Source: Streptomyces sp. S.PNR 29
GTDB taxonomy: Bacteria > Actinomycetota > Actinomycetes > Streptomycetales > Streptomycetaceae
Assembly: GCF_030386795.1 (NCBI RefSeq)
Contig: NZ_JANUQM010000003.1
Coordinates: 744,001-808,000, forward strand
Reading direction: 5' to 3'
Length of the DNA: 64,000 nt
The notes beneath the pieces are model-generated. The model did no database searches. It had not been told where the DNA came from and saw nothing but the letters and a program-made list of their open reading frames with translations. Of the stretch, positions 12,699-25,312 are shown in pieces; position 1 is the stretch's first letter; the number at the start of each line of letters is the position of its first letter. Both the position numbers and the translations under genes were made by a program.

Positions 12699-15600
12699 AT
12701 GACTGAGGACAAACTCCGCACCTATCTGCGCAGGGTCACGGCCGAACTGCAGCAGACCCGCCAGCAGCTCAAGGACAGTCAGGACCGCGCGCGAGAGCCC
12801 CTTGCCATCGTGGGAATGGCCTGCCGGCTGCCCGGCGGCGTCGACTCGCCCGAGCAGCTGTGGCAGATGGTGATCGATGAGGTCGACGGGGTGAGCGAAT
12901 TCCCCGACGACCGGGGATGGGACCTGTCCTCGCTCTTCGACAGCGACCCCGACCGGCCGGGGACGACGTACACCCGGGAGGGCGCGTTCCTGCGCGATCC
13001 GGGCGCCTTCGACGCCTCCTTCTTCGGGATCTCCCCCCGCGAGGCCCTGACCATGGACCCGCAGCAGCGGCTGCTGCTGGAGACGTCGTGGGAGGCCCTG
13101 GAGCGCGCGGGTATCGACCCGCACACACTGCGCGGCAGCCGCACCGGCGTGTTCGTCGGAGGCACCGCCATCGAGCACACCGTCAAGCTGATGAACTCCC
13201 CGACCGACCAGGGGTACGCGATCACGGGCGGTTCCGCGAGCATCATGTCCGGCCGCGTGTCCTACGTGCTGGGCCTGGAGGGCCCGGCGGTGACCATCGA
13301 CACGGCCTGCTCGTCCTCTCTCGTCGCGCTGCACTCCGCCGTGCACTCGCTCCGGCAGGGCGACTGTTCCCTGGCGCTCGCCGGTGGCGTCGCCGTCATG
13401 GCCACCTCGTCGGCGTTCGTCACCTTCGCCCGGCAGCGCGGCCTGGCCGCGGACGGCCGCTGCAAGGCCTTCTCCGACGACGCCGACGGCATCGGCTGGG
13501 GCGAGGGCGTCGCCATGGTCCTGCTGGAGCGCCTGTCGGACGCGCGCCGCAACGGTCACCCCGTGCTGGCGGTCATCCGTGGCTCGGCGGCGAACCAGGA
13601 CGGTGCGTCGAACGGGCTGAGCGCCCCGAACGGTCCCTCGCAGCAGCGGGTGATCCGGGCCGCCGTGGCCAACGCCGGCCTGACCCTGGCGGACGTCGAC
13701 ATGGTCGAGGCGCACGGCACCGGTACGACGCTGGGCGACCCGATCGAGGCGCAGGCGCTGCTGGCGACCTACGGCCAGGACCGGCACGAGGGCCGGCCGC
13801 TGTGGCTGGGCTCGCTCAAGTCCAACATCGCGCACACCCAGGCGGTTTCCGGGGTCGCCGGCGTGATCAAGAGCGTCCTCGCACTCCAGCACGGCGTCAT
13901 GCCCAAGACCCTGCACGTGGGCAAGCCCAGCACGCAGGTGGACTGGTCGGCGGGTGCGGTGGAACTGCTGACCGAGGCGCGGGAGTGGCCGGAGACGGGG
14001 CACCCACGCCGCGTGGGTGTGTCGTCGTTCGGGATCAGCGGCACCAACGCCCACGTCATCCTGGAGCAGGCCCCCGAGGCGGACGACGCCGCGGAGCCAC
14101 AGCCGGAGGACACCACCGAGCCGCCGTTCACCGTCCGGCCCGTGCCGCTGCCCTGGCTGCTGTCCGGAAACACCGAGGCCGCGCTGCGTGCCCAGGCCGC
14201 ACGCCTCCAGGCACACCTCGACGCGAACCCCGGCTTCCGCACCGCCGACATCGGCTACTCGCTGCTGACGAGCCGCTCCGCCCTTGCCCATCGGGCGGTG
14301 CTGTTCACCCACCAGGACGCGGACCGGCCCACCACCCTCGCCGACCTCGCCGACGGCATCGACGCCCCCGGCCTCGTCCGGGGCACCGGCGATGTGGGGA
14401 ACGGCGTGGTGTTCGTGTTCCCGGGTCAGGGGTCGCAGTGGGTCGGTATGGGGCGGGAGTTGTGGGATGCCTCGCCGGTGTTCGCCGAGTCGATGGTGGC
14501 GTGTGAGCGTGCGCTGGCGCCGTTCGTGGACTGGTCGCTGAAGGACGTGGTGTTCCGGGACGCCGAGGACCCGCTGTGGGCGCGGGTGGATGTGGTGCAG
14601 CCGGTGTTGTGGGCGGTGATGGTGTCGCTGGCTGCGGTGTGGCGGTCGTTCGGGGTGGAGCCGGCCGCGGTGGTGGGTCACTCGCAGGGCGAGGTGGCGG
14701 CCGCGTGTGTGGCCGGTGGGTTGTCGTTGGAGGACGGTGCGCGGGTGGTCGCGGTGCGCTCGCGGCTGGTGCGGGAGAAGCTGTCGGGCCGGGGCGGGAT
14801 GGTCTCGGTGGCGCTTCCGGTGGCTGAGGTGGAGGAGCGTCTGGCCCGGTTCGAGGGCCGGATCGGGGTGGCGGCGGTGAACGGGCCGTCCTCGGTGGTG
14901 GTCTCCGGTGAGGTCGAGGCGCTGGACGCGCTGTTGGCGGAGTGCGAGGAGGCGGGGGTGCGGGCCCGTCGTATCGCGGTGGACTACGCCTCCCACTCGG
15001 CGCAGGTGGACGCGTTGAACGAGGATCTGCTGGCGGAGCTGGCCGAGTTGAAGCCGCAGTCGTCGTCGGTGGCCTTCTATTCGACGGTGACCGGTGAGCG
15101 GCTGGACACGGCCGGGCTGGATGCCCGGTACTGGGTGACGAACCTGCGTGAGCGGGTCAACTTCGAGCCGGTGACGCGTCTGCTGGCCGAACAGGAACAC
15201 CACTTCTTCGTCGAGTCCAGCCCCCACCCGGTCCTGACCGTGGCCGTCCAGGAAACCCTGGAGGGCGTGTACGGCGCGGGGACCGCCGTGGGTTCGCTGC
15301 GGCGTGACGAAGGCGGCGTCCAGCGCCTGCTGGCATCGCTGGCCGAGGCGTACGTCGCCGGTGTCCCGGTGGACTGGTCGGTGGTGTACGCCGGTAGCGG
15401 CGCCCGCCGGGTGGACCTTCCCACCTACGCCTTCCAGCACGATCGCTACTGGATCGAAGACGTCGTGCAGCCCGGCCAGGAGGCCGGTGGAACGACCGAT
15501 CCGGTGGATGCGGCGTTCTGGGTCGCGGTGGAGCGCGCGGACATCGACAGCGTGGTCTCGCTCGTCGACGGGGCGGACCCCGAGGCGTGGGAGTCGGTGG

Positions 15601-18600
15601 TTCCGGCGTTGTCGGCCTGGCGCAACGGCCGTCGTACGCAGACGATCATCGACTCGTGGCGGTACCGGACGGTGTGGCGTTCGGTGACGGTGCCGTCGGC
15701 GGCTTCCCTGAGTGGTGTGTGGCTGGTGGTCGGTTCCGGTCCGGAGGCTCCGGTGGAGCCGGTCACGCAGGCGCTGGCCGCGGCGGGTGCCGAGGTGCGG
15801 GTGCTGGACGCGCCTGTGGATCGTGGGGCTTTGGCGGAGTGGTTCGCCGGGGCGGGTGAGATCGCGGGTGTCGTGTCGCTGCTGGCGTGGGACGAGGACG
15901 CCGCGTTGGCGTCGTCGCTCGCGCTGGTGCAGGCGCATGGGGATGCCGGGTTGTCGGCGCCGCTGTGGGTGCTGACGCGGGGTGCCGCGGCCGTGGGTTC
16001 GGACGATGCCGTCCGCGCGGCGCAGACGTCGTTGTGGGCGTGGGGTCAGGTCGTCGGTCTGGAGCTGCCCGCTGTGTGGGGCGGTCTGGTGGACGTTCCC
16101 GTCGAGTGGGATGCGCGGGTGTCGTCCGCGCTGGTGGCGGTGCTGGCGGCCGGTGAGGGCGAGGACCAGGTCGCGGTGCGGTCCTCGGGCGTGTACGGGC
16201 GCCGTCTGGTGCGGGCGCCGCTGGGCGCGGGTGCGGTGCCGGTGCGGGAGTTCAAGCCGCAGGGCACCGTGCTGATCACGGGTGGCACCGGCGGTGTCGG
16301 CGGTCATCTCGCCCGCTGGCTGGCCGGTGAGGGCGTTGACCGTCTGCTGCTGACGAGCCGTCGTGGCCCGGAGGCCGACGGGGTCGGCGAACTGGTCGAG
16401 GAACTGCGCGGGTTGGGCACCGAGGTGACGGTGGTCGCCTGTGACGTCACCGACCGGGAGGACCTCGCCCGCGTCATCGCGGACATCCCGGCCGAGCATC
16501 CGCTGACCGCCGTCTTCCACACCGCCGGCGTCGCCAGCTACGGCACTGTCCACGAGCTGGACCCCCGTGACATGCATGCGCAGATGGCCGCGAAGACCCT
16601 CGGCGCGCGTCACCTGGACGAGCTGACGGCCGGGCTGGAGCTGGACGCGTTCGTGCTGTTCTCCTCGGGCGCCGCGGTGTGGGGCAGTGCGGGCAATGGT
16701 GCGTACGCGGCGGCGAACGCCTATCTGGACGGTCTGGCGTGGGAGCGCCGGGCACGTGGTGCGGTGGCGACGTCGGTGTCGTGGGGTGGCTGGAAGGCCA
16801 CGGGCATGGCGACGGACAGCACGGCCGAGCAGCTTGAGCGTCGCGGTGTGCGGGCGATGGAGCCGGCACTGGCGGTGGAGGCGCTGCGTCAGGCGCTGGA
16901 GCAGGACGAGACGGCGCTGACGGTGACGGACATGGACTGGGGGAGGTTCACTCCCGGGTACGCCATGGCGCGTCGCAGGCCGTTGATCGAGGACATTCCC
17001 GAGGCCGCGCGGGCACTCGCCGAAGAATCCGACGACACCACCGGCGAAGCGGACACCGACTCCGCCCTCCGCCAGAGCCTGGCCGCACTCACCGTCCCCG
17101 AACAGCACGACCGACTGCTCGAACTCGTCCGCACCGAGGCGGCGACCGTCCTCACGCACAGCACGACGGACGACATCACCCCTGCGAAGCCGTTCCGGGA
17201 CCTCGGCTTCGACTCGCTGACCGCGATGGAACTGCGCAACCGGCTCAACACGGCCACCGGCCTGCGGCTGCCCGCCACCCTCGTCTTCGACCATCCCACA
17301 CCGCACCGGCTCGCCGGCCACCTCCACGAGCAGCTCTTCGACAGCGCCGCGGAAACGGCGATGCCGGTGCTGCGCGCGACGGACGACGACCCGATCGTGA
17401 TCGTGGGCATGGCCTGCCGTTTCCCCGGCGGTGTGCGCGGACCCGAGGATCTGTGGCAGCTCCTCGTCGAAGGCCGTGACGAGATGACGGACTTCCCCGC
17501 CGACCGGGGCTGGCACGGACTCGCCATGAACAGCTTCCTGGAGGAGTCCGGCGGAGCACGGCAGGGCGCCTTCCTGGCGGAGGCCGGAGACTTCGACGCG
17601 GCGTTCTTCGGGATCTCGCCGCGTGAGGCGCTGGCGATGGACCCGCAGCAGCGGCTGCTGCTTGAGACGTCCTGGGAGGCGCTGGAGCGCGCCGGATTCA
17701 ATCCGGTCGCCCTGCGCGGCAGCCGTACCGGCGTCTTCGTCGGCGGCACCCCGCAGGAGTACACGACGGTGCTGATGAACTCGGCCGAGGCGGGCGGCGG
17801 ATACGCGCTCACCGGTGCCTCGGGCAGCGTGATGTCCGGCCGCGTCGCCTACGCGCTGGGCCTCGAAGGGCCCGCCGTCACCGTGGACACGGCCTGCTCC
17901 TCCTCGCTCGTGACCCTGCATCTGGCGGCACAGGCGCTCCGCAACGGCGAGTGCGACCTGGCCCTCGCCGGCGGCGTCACCGTGATGGCGACGCCGGGCG
18001 CGTTCGTGGAGTTCCAGCGGCAGGGCGGTCTGGCTCCCGACGGCCGGTGCAAGGCGTTCGCCGACGGCGCGGACGGCACCGGCTGGGGAGAGGGCGTCGG
18101 CGTGCTGGCCGTGCAACGGCTGTCGGACGCGGTGCGCGACGGGCGCCCGGTCCTGGCGGTGGTGCGTGGCTCGGCGGTCAACTCCGACGGCGCGTCGAAC
18201 GGCCTGACCGCGCCGAACGGTCCGTCGCAGCAGCGGGTGATCCGTCAGGCGCTGGCGTCGGCGGGGCTGTCGCCGACGGACGTGGACATGGTGGAGGCAC
18301 ACGGCACCGGGACCAGCCTGGGCGACCCGATCGAGGCGCAGGCCCTGCTGGCGACGTACGGCCAGGACCGCCCGGACGACCGGCCGCTGCTGCTGGGATC
18401 GGTGAAGTCCAACATCGGACACACCCAGTACGCCGCAGGAGTCGCCGGACTGATCAAGTCGGTGCTGGCGTTGCGGCACGGACTGATGCCGCGAACGCTG
18501 CATGTGGACGCGCCCTCGCGGGAGGTGGACTGGTCGGCGGGAGCGGTCGAACTGCTCACCGAGGCCAGGGAGTGGCCGGAGACGGGACGGCCGCGCCGAG

Positions 18601-21600
18601 CGGGCGTGTCCTCGTTCGGGATCAGCGGGACGAACGCGCACGTCATCCTGGAACAGCCCCCCGAGACCGCTCCGGCGGAGGACCGGACCGGACCGGCGAC
18701 GCCGTCCGCGGCCCTGCCGGTGACACCGTGGGTGATCTCCGGCCGCAGTGAGGCGGCACTGCGCGCCCAGGCCGCACGACTGCGGGACCGTCTCGTCGGC
18801 CGGCCCGACCTCGGCGCGCTGGACGTGGCGTGGTCGCTTGCCGGGACGCGTGCGGTGCTGGAGCACCGGGCGGTCGTGGTCGGCCGGGAACGCGAGGAGT
18901 TGCTGGCCGGGCTGGAGGCGCTGGCCGAGGGCGCGAGCGCTCCGGGCCTGGTGCGGGGTGTCGCCGGTGACGGGGGAGCGGCGCTGCTGTTCACCGGCCA
19001 GGGCGCGCAGCGCGCCGGGATGGGCCGGGAGCTGTACGAGGCGTTCCCGGCGTTCGCGGCCGCCTTCGACGAGGTGTGCGGGCAGTTGGACGTACTGCTG
19101 GAGCGGCCGTTGAAGGAGGTCGTCTTCGGCGGTGACGACGCGGTGCTTCAGCGCACCGAATGGGCGCAGCCGGCGTTGTTCGCGCTGGAGGTGGCGCTGT
19201 TCGAGCTGGTCGCCTCGTGGGGTGTGCGGGCGGATGTGCTGGTGGGTCACTCCATCGGTGAGCTGGCGGCGGCGTACGCGGCCGGGGTGTGGTCGCTGGA
19301 GGACGCCTGCCGGGTGGTGGCGGCGCGGGGCCGGCTGATGCAGGCGCTGCCTTCCGGTGGGGCGATGGTCGCGGTGCAGGTGGCCGAGGACCAACTGGTG
19401 GAGTTGCCGGAGGGGGTGTCGGTGGCGGCGGTGAACGGGCCGCGGTCGCTGGTGCTGTCCGGGGACGAGGAGCCGGTGCTGGAGCTGGCGGCGAAGCTGG
19501 CCGCGGAGGGGCGGCGTACCAAGCGGCTGACGGTCTCGCACGCGTTCCACTCGGCGCGGATGGAGCCGATGCTCGCCGAGTTCGAGCAGGTGCTGGCGAC
19601 CGTGGAGTTCCGTACGCCACGCATCCCCATCGTGTCGAACCTGGCCGGTGAGGTCGCCGGCGCGGAGCTGACCACGCCCGGGTACTGGGTACGGCAGGTC
19701 CGCGAGGCCGTCCGCTTCGCCGACTGCGTCACCACCGCGCTGGGCCGGGGTGTGGACACCTTCCTGGAGCTGGGGCCGTCGGGCCCGCTGACCGCGATGG
19801 TGGAGGAGGTCCTCGACCACGCCGGGACTCAGGCCGTGTGCGTGCCTGTCCTGCACCCCGAACGCCCCGACGCGGAGTGCCTCTCCCTCGCCCTCGGCCG
19901 GATCCACGCGGCCGGCGCATCCGTCGACTGGTCCGCGCTGTTCGCCGGCACGGGCGCCCGCACGGTGGAACTGCCCACCTACGCCTTCCAGCACAAGCGG
20001 TACTGGCTCGACTCGCTCGCGACCGGCAGCGGTGACCCCGTCACCCTCGGCCTCACGGCGACCGGACACCCGCTGCTCGGCGCCGGCGTGCCGCTGCCCG
20101 AATCGGACGGCTTCCTGTTCACCGGCCGCCTCTCCCTGGCGACACAGCCGTGGATCGCCCACCACGCACTGCTGGGCACCGCCCTCCTGCCGGGTACCGC
20201 GTTCGTGGAGCTGGCGCTGCACGCCGGCGGCCAGGTGGGGTGCGAACGGATCGAGGAACTCACCCTGGAGGCCCCGCTGATCCTGGGCGAACAGGGCGGG
20301 CGCGCCATCCAGGTGGTGGTCGGCGGGCTCGACGAGACCGGCCGGCGGAGCATCACCGTCCACTCGCGGTCCGACGACGAGGGGGACGACCAGCCGTGGC
20401 TGCGCAACGCCACCGGCGTACTGAGCGAACACAAGGGAGCGGAACCCGAAGCCGAGCCGGCGGCATGGCCGCCCGCGGGCGCGACGGAGATCGCGGTCGA
20501 CGACTTCTACCCGTCCATGGCCGAGGCCGGCTTCACCTACGGACCCGTCTTCCAGGGCCTGCGCGCCCTGTGGACCAGGGAGGGTGAGCTGTTCGCCGAG
20601 ATCCGGCTCCCCGAGGAGGCGGGTGACGGGGACGACGGGTTCGGCGTGCACCCGGCGCTGCTGGACGCGGCCCTGCAGCCGCTGGCGCTCGGCGTCCTGG
20701 GCCGCACGGCCGACCGCGAGCCGATCAAGGGGGGCATGCCCTTCGCCTGGACCGGAGTCCGGCTGCACGCCACCCACGCCACGGTCGCACGGGTCCACCT
20801 GGCCCCGACCGGACGCGGCAGCGAGGTGTCCGTGGTGGTGACCGACGACGCCGGCCTGCCGATCGCCACGGTCGATGCGCTGGCGATGCGCGACCCCGCA
20901 CTGGAGCAGTTCGCCGGCTCGGCGCCGCGCCAGGACGCGCTGTTCCACCTGCAGTGGACCGCACTGCCCCTGGGAGCGCAGGAGGTCTCCGGAGAGTGGG
21001 CGATGCTCGGATTCGACCCGCTGGAGATCCGTCCGCGCCTGGTCGAGGCGGGCCTCACCGGCACCCCGTACCTCGACCCGCAGTCCCTGACCGACAGTCT
21101 GGAAGCGGGCGTGCCCGCCCCGGCGGTGGTGGCCATGTGCTGCTTCGGCGGGGACCAGGGCGGCATCGTCGCGGCCACCCACGACGTCGTGCGCCGGGTG
21201 CTGGAGGTGCTCCACCACTGGCTCGCGGACGCCCGCCTCACCGGGTCCCGGCTGGTGCTGCTGACCCGGGGCGCGGTCGCGGCCACCGACGCGGACCGTA
21301 CCGGCGATCCGGCGGCCGCGGCGGTCTGGGGCCTGGTGCGGGCGGCGCAGTCGGAGCACCCGGACCGCATCGTGCTGATCGACCTCGACGACGACGCGGA
21401 CACCTACCGGGCGCTGCCCAAGGCGCTCGCCACCGGCGAACCGCAGCTCGCTCTGCGCTCCGGCACCGCGAGCGTGCCCCGGCTGGCCCGGCACACCGCG
21501 GCCCCCCAGGCCGACCCGGGCTTCGGGCCCGACGGCACCGTGCTGATCACCGGCGGCACGGGGGCGCTGGGCGCCGTCGCCGCACGCCACCTCGTGGCCG

Positions 21601-23549
21601 TCCACGGAGTACGGCACCTGGTGCTGGCCAGCCGCAGCGGCGAGAACGCGCCGGGCGCGGCCGGCCTGCTGGCCGAACTGACCGGACTCGGCGCCGACGT
21701 ACGGATCGTGGCCTGCGACGTCGCGGACCGCGAAGCGCTCGCCGCGGTGCTGCGGGACATCCCGGCCGACCGTCCGCTGACCGGAGTCGTCCACACCGCG
21801 GGCGTTCTGGCCGACGCCACCGTCGAGTCGCTCACCCCGGAACAGCTCGACACGGTGCTGCGGACCAAGGCCGACGCGGCCTGGCACCTGCACGAGCTGA
21901 CCGAGGGGGCACCGCTGCGGGAGTTCGTCCTGTTCTCCTCCGCCGCGGGGCTGCTGGGCAGCCAGGGGCAGGCCAACTACGCCGCCGCCAACGCGTTCCT
22001 GGACGCCCTCGCCGCCCACCGGCGCGACGCCGGACTGCCCGGCACCGCACTGGCCTGGGGCTGGTGGGAGCAGACCGGCGGTATGGGCGCCGACCTCGGC
22101 AGGGCCGAACGCGCCCGTATGGCCCGCGGCGGACTCAGCCCCTTCACCGCGGAGTCCGGCATGGCGGCCTTCGACCAGGCCCTCGCGGCGGGCACCGATC
22201 CCCTCCTGGTGCCGATGCGGCTGAACACCGCCGCCGCACGGGCGGCCAGCGAGCAGCAGATACCCCCGCTGCTGCGCGGGCTGGTCCGTGCCCCGCACCG
22301 CCGGGCCACCCGGTCGGACACCCGGGTCACCTCCCAGCTGCACGAGCGGCTGGCCCGGGCGGCCGAGCCCGAGCGGCTGGCCGTCCTGACCGAACTGATC
22401 CGCGGCGAGGTCGCCCAGGTGCTCGGGCACAGTGGCGCCGAGGCGATCGACGACGACAGCGGATTCGTGGAGCTGGGCTTCGACTCGCTCACCTCGGTCG
22501 AGCTGCGCAACCGGCTCAACGAGCGCACCGGGCTGCGGCTGGCGTCCACGGTCGTCTTCGACCACCCGACGCCCACCGCCCTCGCCGCCGAACTGAGCGG
22601 CCAGCTGGGCACCGCCTCAGCGCCGGCGCCCGCGGTGGCCGGCACGGCGGCCGCTCAGGCCCAGGACACCGACGTCGCCAGTGACGACGACACGGTCAGC
22701 GACCTCGCGGTCATCAACGGAGTGGAGGCGCTCTACCGGCGCTCCATCGAACTGGGCCGGCTCGACCTCGGACACAGCGTGCTGCGCAACTCGGTCGACC
22801 TGCGGACGAGCTTCTCCACCCCGGACGAGCTGCGCAACGCACCGACCCTGGTCAGGCTCGGTGAGGGAGACCAGCACCCCAAGATCATCGGGTTCCCGTC
22901 GCAGTCGGTGTGGGCGAGCAACCAGGAACTGGTCAGCATGGCCGTGCCGTTGCGCGGAGTGCGGGACGTGTGGTCGCTGATGCTTCCCGGGTTCGTCACC
23001 GGGCAGCCGGTCGCCGCCGACGTGGACGCGGCCGCGGAGTTCGCCGTACGGCTCATCGAGGACCTGGTCGGGGACGAGCCGTTCGTCCTGGCCGGGCGCT
23101 CCTCCGGAGGCCGGATCGCCCACGAGGTGACGTCCAGGCTGGAGGAGCGCGGCCGGGCACCGCAGGGGCTGGTGCTGATCGACAGCTACCTGGCGGGCTA
23201 CGACGCCACCTCGTACATCGTCCCGGTGATGGAGTCGAAGGCCATCGAGCTGGAGAAGGACTTCGGCCGGATGACCGGGACGCGTCTGACGGCGATGGCC
23301 GCGTACTTCGGAATGTTCGAGCACTGGCAGCCCAGGGAGATCTCCACCCCGACGCTGCTGGTGCGCGCCTCGGAGTGCTACGGCGTCGAACCGGGGCAGG
23401 AGCAGCCGCCGGCCGAGCAGTGGCAGTCCGCCTGGCCGCTGCCCCACGACGCGATCGACGTACCGGGCAACCACTACACCATGCTGGAAGGCCACGGAGA
23501 CGTGACGGCGGCCGCCGTACACAAGTGGCTGACCCAGCTCCCGCAGTAA
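12699..23549 (+). CDS. olmA7: Oligomycin-type modular PKS OlmA7 with terminal thioesterase
   Basis: A 3616-residue type I PKS, 47 bases after olmA6 and probably cotranscribed. It opens with a coiled-coil docking segment (residues 1-32). Domains by base: KS 12800-14060 (Cys codon 13309), methylmalonyl-type AT 14407-15290 (YASHS), active A-type KR 15660-16990, ACP 17060-17340; KS 17385-18660, malonyl-type AT 18970-19850 (GHSIGE, HAFHS), DH 20050-20900 with HxxxGxxxxP ([10 protein letters not shown]) and DAALQ, KR to 22250 with Tyr and Asn intact and LAD in the LDD position (B type), ACP 22320-22610, thioesterase 22690-23549. The thioesterase nucleophile is Ser3468 in GRSSG, with a late His in GNHYTML. 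Predicted products are a C5 hydroxyl with C4 methyl, then a C2=C3 alkene and macrolactonisation, as in the unsaturated lactone of oligomycin. The presence of the thioesterase marks this as the last synthase of the line. Confidence 0.9.
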   Translation: MTEDKLRTYLRRVTAELQQTRQQLKDSQDRAREPLAIVGMACRLPGGVDSPEQLWQMVIDEVDGVSEFPDDRGWDLSSLFDSDPDRPGTTYTREGAFLRDPGAFDASFFGISPREALTMDPQQRLLLETSWEALERAGIDPHTLRGSRTGVFVGGTAIEHTVKLMNSPTDQGYAITGGSASIMSGRVSYVLGLEGPAVTIDTACSSSLVALHSAVHSLRQGDCSLALAGGVAVMATSSAFVTFARQRGLAADGRCKAFSDDADGIGWGEGVAMVLLERLSDARRNGHPVLAVIRGSAANQDGASNGLSAPNGPSQQRVIRAAVANAGLTLADVDMVEAHGTGTTLGDPIEAQALLATYGQDRHEGRPLWLGSLKSNIAHTQAVSGVAGVIKSVLALQHGVMPKTLHVGKPSTQVDWSAGAVELLTEAREWPETGHPRRVGVSSFGISGTNAHVILEQAPEADDAAEPQPEDTTEPPFTVRPVPLPWLLSGNTEAALRAQAARLQAHLDANPGFRTADIGYSLLTSRSALAHRAVLFTHQDADRPTTLADLADGIDAPGLVRGTGDVGNGVVFVFPGQGSQWVGMGRELWDASPVFAESMVACERALAPFVDWSLKDVVFRDAEDPLWARVDVVQPVLWAVMVSLAAVWRSFGVEPAAVVGHSQGEVAAACVAGGLSLEDGARVVAVRSRLVREKLSGRGGMVSVALPVAEVEERLARFEGRIGVAAVNGPSSVVVSGEVEALDALLAECEEAGVRARRIAVDYASHSAQVDALNEDLLAELAELKPQSSSVAFYSTVTGERLDTAGLDARYWVTNLRERVNFEPVTRLLAEQEHHFFVESSPHPVLTVAVQETLEGVYGAGTAVGSLRRDEGGVQRLLASLAEAYVAGVPVDWSVVYAGSGARRVDLPTYAFQHDRYWIEDVVQPGQEAGGTTDPVDAAFWVAVERADIDSVVSLVDGADPEAWESVVPALSAWRNGRRTQTIIDSWRYRTVWRSVTVPSAASLSGVWLVVGSGPEAPVEPVTQALAAAGAEVRVLDAPVDRGALAEWFAGAGEIAGVVSLLAWDEDAALASSLALVQAHGDAGLSAPLWVLTRGAAAVGSDDAVRAAQTSLWAWGQVVGLELPAVWGGLVDVPVEWDARVSSALVAVLAAGEGEDQVAVRSSGVYGRRLVRAPLGAGAVPVREFKPQGTVLITGGTGGVGGHLARWLAGEGVDRLLLTSRRGPEADGVGELVEELRGLGTEVTVVACDVTDREDLARVIADIPAEHPLTAVFHTAGVASYGTVHELDPRDMHAQMAAKTLGARHLDELTAGLELDAFVLFSSGAAVWGSAGNGAYAAANAYLDGLAWERRARGAVATSVSWGGWKATGMATDSTAEQLERRGVRAMEPALAVEALRQALEQDETALTVTDMDWGRFTPGYAMARRRPLIEDIPEAARALAEESDDTTGEADTDSALRQSLAALTVPEQHDRLLELVRTEAATVLTHSTTDDITPAKPFRDLGFDSLTAMELRNRLNTATGLRLPATLVFDHPTPHRLAGHLHEQLFDSAAETAMPVLRATDDDPIVIVGMACRFPGGVRGPEDLWQLLVEGRDEMTDFPADRGWHGLAMNSFLEESGGARQGAFLAEAGDFDAAFFGISPREALAMDPQQRLLLETSWEALERAGFNPVALRGSRTGVFVGGTPQEYTTVLMNSAEAGGGYALTGASGSVMSGRVAYALGLEGPAVTVDTACSSSLVTLHLAAQALRNGECDLALAGGVTVMATPGAFVEFQRQGGLAPDGRCKAFADGADGTGWGEGVGVLAVQRLSDAVRDGRPVLAVVRGSAVNSDGASNGLTAPNGPSQQRVIRQALASAGLSPTDVDMVEAHGTGTSLGDPIEAQALLATYGQDRPDDRPLLLGSVKSNIGHTQYAAGVAGLIKSVLALRHGLMPRTLHVDAPSREVDWSAGAVELLTEAREWPETGRPRRAGVSSFGISGTNAHVILEQPPETAPAEDRTGPATPSAALPVTPWVISGRSEAALRAQAARLRDRLVGRPDLGALDVAWSLAGTRAVLEHRAVVVGREREELLAGLEALAEGASAPGLVRGVAGDGGAALLFTGQGAQRAGMGRELYEAFPAFAAAFDEVCGQLDVLLERPLKEVVFGGDDAVLQRTEWAQPALFALEVALFELVASWGVRADVLVGHSIGELAAAYAAGVWSLEDACRVVAARGRLMQALPSGGAMVAVQVAEDQLVELPEGVSVAAVNGPRSLVLSGDEEPVLELAAKLAAEGRRTKRLTVSHAFHSARMEPMLAEFEQVLATVEFRTPRIPIVSNLAGEVAGAELTTPGYWVRQVREAVRFADCVTTALGRGVDTFLELGPSGPLTAMVEEVLDHAGTQAVCVPVLHPERPDAECLSLALGRIHAAGASVDWSALFAGTGARTVELPTYAFQHKRYWLDSLATGSGDPVTLGLTATGHPLLGAGVPLPESDGFLFTGRLSLATQPWIAHHALLGTALLPGTAFVELALHAGGQVGCERIEELTLEAPLILGEQGGRAIQVVVGGLDETGRRSITVHSRSDDEGDDQPWLRNATGVLSEHKGAEPEAEPAAWPPAGATEIAVDDFYPSMAEAGFTYGPVFQGLRALWTREGELFAEIRLPEEAGDGDDGFGVHPALLDAALQPLALGVLGRTADREPIKGGMPFAWTGVRLHATHATVARVHLAPTGRGSEVSVVVTDDAGLPIATVDALAMRDPALEQFAGSAPRQDALFHLQWTALPLGAQEVSGEWAMLGFDPLEIRPRLVEAGLTGTPYLDPQSLTDSLEAGVPAPAVVAMCCFGGDQGGIVAATHDVVRRVLEVLHHWLADARLTGSRLVLLTRGAVAATDADRTGDPAAAAVWGLVRAAQSEHPDRIVLIDLDDDADTYRALPKALATGEPQLALRSGTASVPRLARHTAAPQADPGFGPDGTVLITGGTGALGAVAARHLVAVHGVRHLVLASRSGENAPGAAGLLAELTGLGADVRIVACDVADREALAAVLRDIPADRPLTGVVHTAGVLADATVESLTPEQLDTVLRTKADAAWHLHELTEGAPLREFVLFSSAAGLLGSQGQANYAAANAFLDALAAHRRDAGLPGTALAWGWWEQTGGMGADLGRAERARMARGGLSPFTAESGMAAFDQALAAGTDPLLVPMRLNTAAARAASEQQIPPLLRGLVRAPHRRATRSDTRVTSQLHERLARAAEPERLAVLTELIRGEVAQVLGHSGAEAIDDDSGFVELGFDSLTSVELRNRLNERTGLRLASTVVFDHPTPTALAAELSGQLGTASAPAPAVAGTAAAQAQDTDVASDDDTVSDLAVINGVEALYRRSIELGRLDLGHSVLRNSVDLRTSFSTPDELRNAPTLVRLGEGDQHPKIIGFPSQSVWASNQELVSMAVPLRGVRDVWSLMLPGFVTGQPVAADVDAAAEFAVRLIEDLVGDEPFVLAGRSSGGRIAHEVTSRLEERGRAPQGLVLIDSYLAGYDATSYIVPVMESKAIELEKDFGRMTGTRLTAMAAYFGMFEHWQPREISTPTLLVRASECYGVEPGQEQPPAEQWQSAWPLPHDAIDVPGNHYTMLEGHGDVTAAAVHKWLTQLPQ

Positions 23550-23566
23550 CCCGCACACCGCACACC

Positions 23567-23604
23567 GACGGGCCGTACTCCGCACCCGCGGAGTACGGCC
23601 CGTC
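23567..23604 (+). terminator. Hairpin terminator after olmA7
   Basis: A perfect 17-bp inverted repeat with a 4-base loop (ACCC) lies 18 bases past the olmA7 stop. The left arm is 23567-23583 and the right arm 23588-23604. There is no T-run, which is usual for high-GC actinobacterial terminators. Confidence 0.85.
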
Positions 23605-23857
23605 ACGCGCGCGGGGGAGGACACCGCCCGCGGCCCGCGCCGCTCACCGCTGGACGCGGGCCGGGGTCCGGTACGGCGAGGCGCGTCGTGCGGCGCCGTC
23701 GAGGGCGGGCGGCGAGCGGCTCGCCCGCGTGGCCATGGGCCCGTCAGGGGCATCGTTCCGGGCCTCGGCCGGACGCCGGGCGGCGCGGTCTGTGCCCATG
23801 GGCGATGACACGGCGATCCCCTCCCGGCGGCGGCCGGCTCACACCGTCAGACTCGGC

Positions 23858-23888
23858 GCGGACATACAAAACAAGCGGACATACAAAA
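23858..23888. repeat. Two direct repeats GCGGACATACAAAA, 17 bases apart
   Basis: The 14-base word GCGGACATACAAAA occurs at 23858-23871 and again at 23875-23888, separated by three bases. It is AT-rich for this genome. The second copy supplies the T-tract of the minus-strand olmB terminator. It may be a protein site or simply a duplicated terminator tail. No gene start lies close enough to make it an obvious promoter. Confidence 0.75.
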
Positions 23889-23922
23889 GGGCCCGGCAGG
23901 CTCATCGGCCTGCCGGGCCCTT
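23887..23922 (-). terminator. Rho-independent terminator after olmB
   Basis: A perfect 15-bp stem (23887-23901 with 23908-23922) has a 6-base loop and lies 15 bases past the olmB stop. On the minus strand it is followed by TTTTGT, so it has the classical stem plus T-tract. Together with the olmA7 hairpin it insulates the two converging arms. Confidence 0.88.
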
Positions 23923-23937
23923 CGCCGCTGGGGGCGG

Positions 23938-25152
23938 TCACCAGGTGATGGGGAGGCTTTCGAGGCCGCGGATGATCGAGGCGGACTTGAGCCGGAGCTC
24001 CGGCTCGGGCACCGCGAGCCGCACCGACGGCATCCGCTCCAGGATCGCCTTGAAGGCCTCCTGCAGCTCGATGCGGGCCAGCTGGGCACCCAGGCAGTAG
24101 TGGATGCCGGCACCGAAGGCCAGGTGCGGGTTGTGCTCACGAGCCAGGTCCAGCCGGTCCCCGTCCTCGAAGACCTCGGGGTCACGGTTGGCGGCGGCGA
24201 CCGCGGGCAGCACCACGGCCCCGGCGGGCAGCACCGTGCCGTTGCTCAGCTCCACCTCCGCGGTGGTGAGCCGGGGGATGATGCCGCCGGTCGTGGTGAG
24301 GGGCACGAAGCGCAGCAGCTCGTCGACGGCCCGCGGAATGCCGTCGGGGTTCGCGCGCAGCTCCTCCAGCTGGTCGCGGTGGTGCAGCAGGTGCACCAGG
24401 AACATGCTGATCTGGTTGGCCGTCGTCTCATGGCCCGCGCTCAGGATGCCGATGCTCAGCGCGATGATCTCGCGGTCGGTGAGCGAGGGGTCCTCCTCGC
24501 TCACCCTGATCAGCGCGGTGATCAGGTCATCGGCGGGCTTCTCCCGCTTGCCGGCGATGAGTTCACCGAAGTACTTCACCAGGGCGACGGTCGCGGCCTC
24601 CTTCTCCACGACCTGGCTCCAGTCGCCGAGCAGCGAGTTGGACCAGGCGTGGAACGTGTCCTGGTCCTCGGCCGGCACCCCGAGGAGTTCGCAGATCACC
24701 CGGACCGGCAGCGGCACGGAGAAGGCCTTGACCAGGTCCACCGGGCGGGGCATGGTCTCCATCTCGTCGAGGAGCTCGGCGACCATCTCCGCGATACGCG
24801 GCCGCAGTTGCTCCACGTTCCGCGCGGTGAACGCCTTGGTGACCAGCTTGCGCAGCCGGGTGTGCTCCGGCGGGTCCATGCCGACGAGCGACTCGTTCAT
24901 CAGCTTGCCGGTCTCGGTCTCCGACATGGCCGCGGCCGCGCTGGCCATGACCTTGCTGCTGAACCGGGAGTCGACGAGCACCTTGCGGACATCGGCGTGC
25001 TTGGTCACCATCCAGCCGGAGATGCCGTCGGGGAACTTCACCTCCACCACGGCCTCGCCGTCCCGGATCTCGGCCAGCTCAGGCGGAAGCTCGCGAACCG
25101 AGGGCGGATCGGGGAAAGGGAAGGCTACGGGCTCGGAAGGCGCTTCGGCCAT
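23938..25152 (-). CDS. olmB: Cytochrome P450 OlmB (CYP107 family), oligomycin C12 hydroxylase
   Basis: A 404-residue soluble bacterial class I P450. The oxygen-binding I-helix reads AGHETT, the K-helix ExxR is ELLR, and the haem-binding loop is [10 protein letters not shown] with the thiolate ligand at Cys353 (codon 24096-24094). I chose ATG 25152 because GGAGAG lies at normal spacing upstream; the frame stays open further 5' but that part looks non-coding. The gene sits between olmA7 and olmA5, in the same direction as olmA5 and olmA4, 160 bases after olmA5. That gap carries a TAGGGG-type box, so it probably has its own promoter. From position and family I equate it with CYP107W1 of S. avermitilis, known to turn oligomycin C into oligomycin A by hydroxylating C12. 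The substrate assignment is inference from context; the P450 call is certain from motifs. Confidence 0.88.
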   Translation of the reverse strand: MAEAPSEPVAFPFPDPPSVRELPPELAEIRDGEAVVEVKFPDGISGWMVTKHADVRKVLVDSRFSSKVMASAAAAMSETETGKLMNESLVGMDPPEHTRLRKLVTKAFTARNVEQLRPRIAEMVAELLDEMETMPRPVDLVKAFSVPLPVRVICELLGVPAEDQDTFHAWSNSLLGDWSQVVEKEAATVALVKYFGELIAGKREKPADDLITALIRVSEEDPSLTDREIIALSIGILSAGHETTANQISMFLVHLLHHRDQLEELRANPDGIPRAVDELLRFVPLTTTGGIIPRLTTAEVELSNGTVLPAGAVVLPAVAAANRDPEVFEDGDRLDLAREHNPHLAFGAGIHYCLGAQLARIELQEAFKAILERMPSVRLAVPEPELRLKSASIIRGLESLPITW

Positions 25153-25234
25153 GACATGCTCTCCAGATTCGTGAGGGTTCCTGAACGACCAAGGGACGGA
25201 TCGGCCGGGTTTCTCGCAGGCTATGCACGCCCAG

Positions 25235-25253
25235 CCCCTACACCCGCCCCCTA
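25235..25253 (-). promoter_or_regulatory. TAGGGG-N7-TAGGGG box upstream of olmB
   Basis: On the minus strand the sequence reads TAGGGG, seven bases, TAGGGG, ending 83 bases before the olmB start. The same arrangement with the same 13-base period occurs upstream of olmO (42860-42878), and a degenerate copy faces olmA4. This is a candidate binding site for the pathway activator, which in oligomycin clusters is of the large LuxR (LAL) type and is not in this window. Confidence 0.6.
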
Positions 25254-25312
25254 TGGCGCCCCACTCGCCGTGACGCGGACCCACCCGCCCACGGCCCGAG
25301 CAGGGCGCCCGG

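Larger units (their letters stand above)
23550..23937. other. Convergent intergenic region between olmA7 and olmB
   Basis: These 388 bases separate two converging genes. They hold the olmA7 terminator (23567-23604), a pair of 14-base direct repeats (23858-23888) and the olmB terminator (23887-23922). Open frames in the remaining 250 bases have no ribosome-binding site or recognisable protein features, and I see no gene. Confidence 0.7.

Noticed and set aside
12528..22565. Very long open frame antisense to olmA7
   Set aside because: Same artefact as above: no domain, no ribosome-binding site, opposite strand fully coding.
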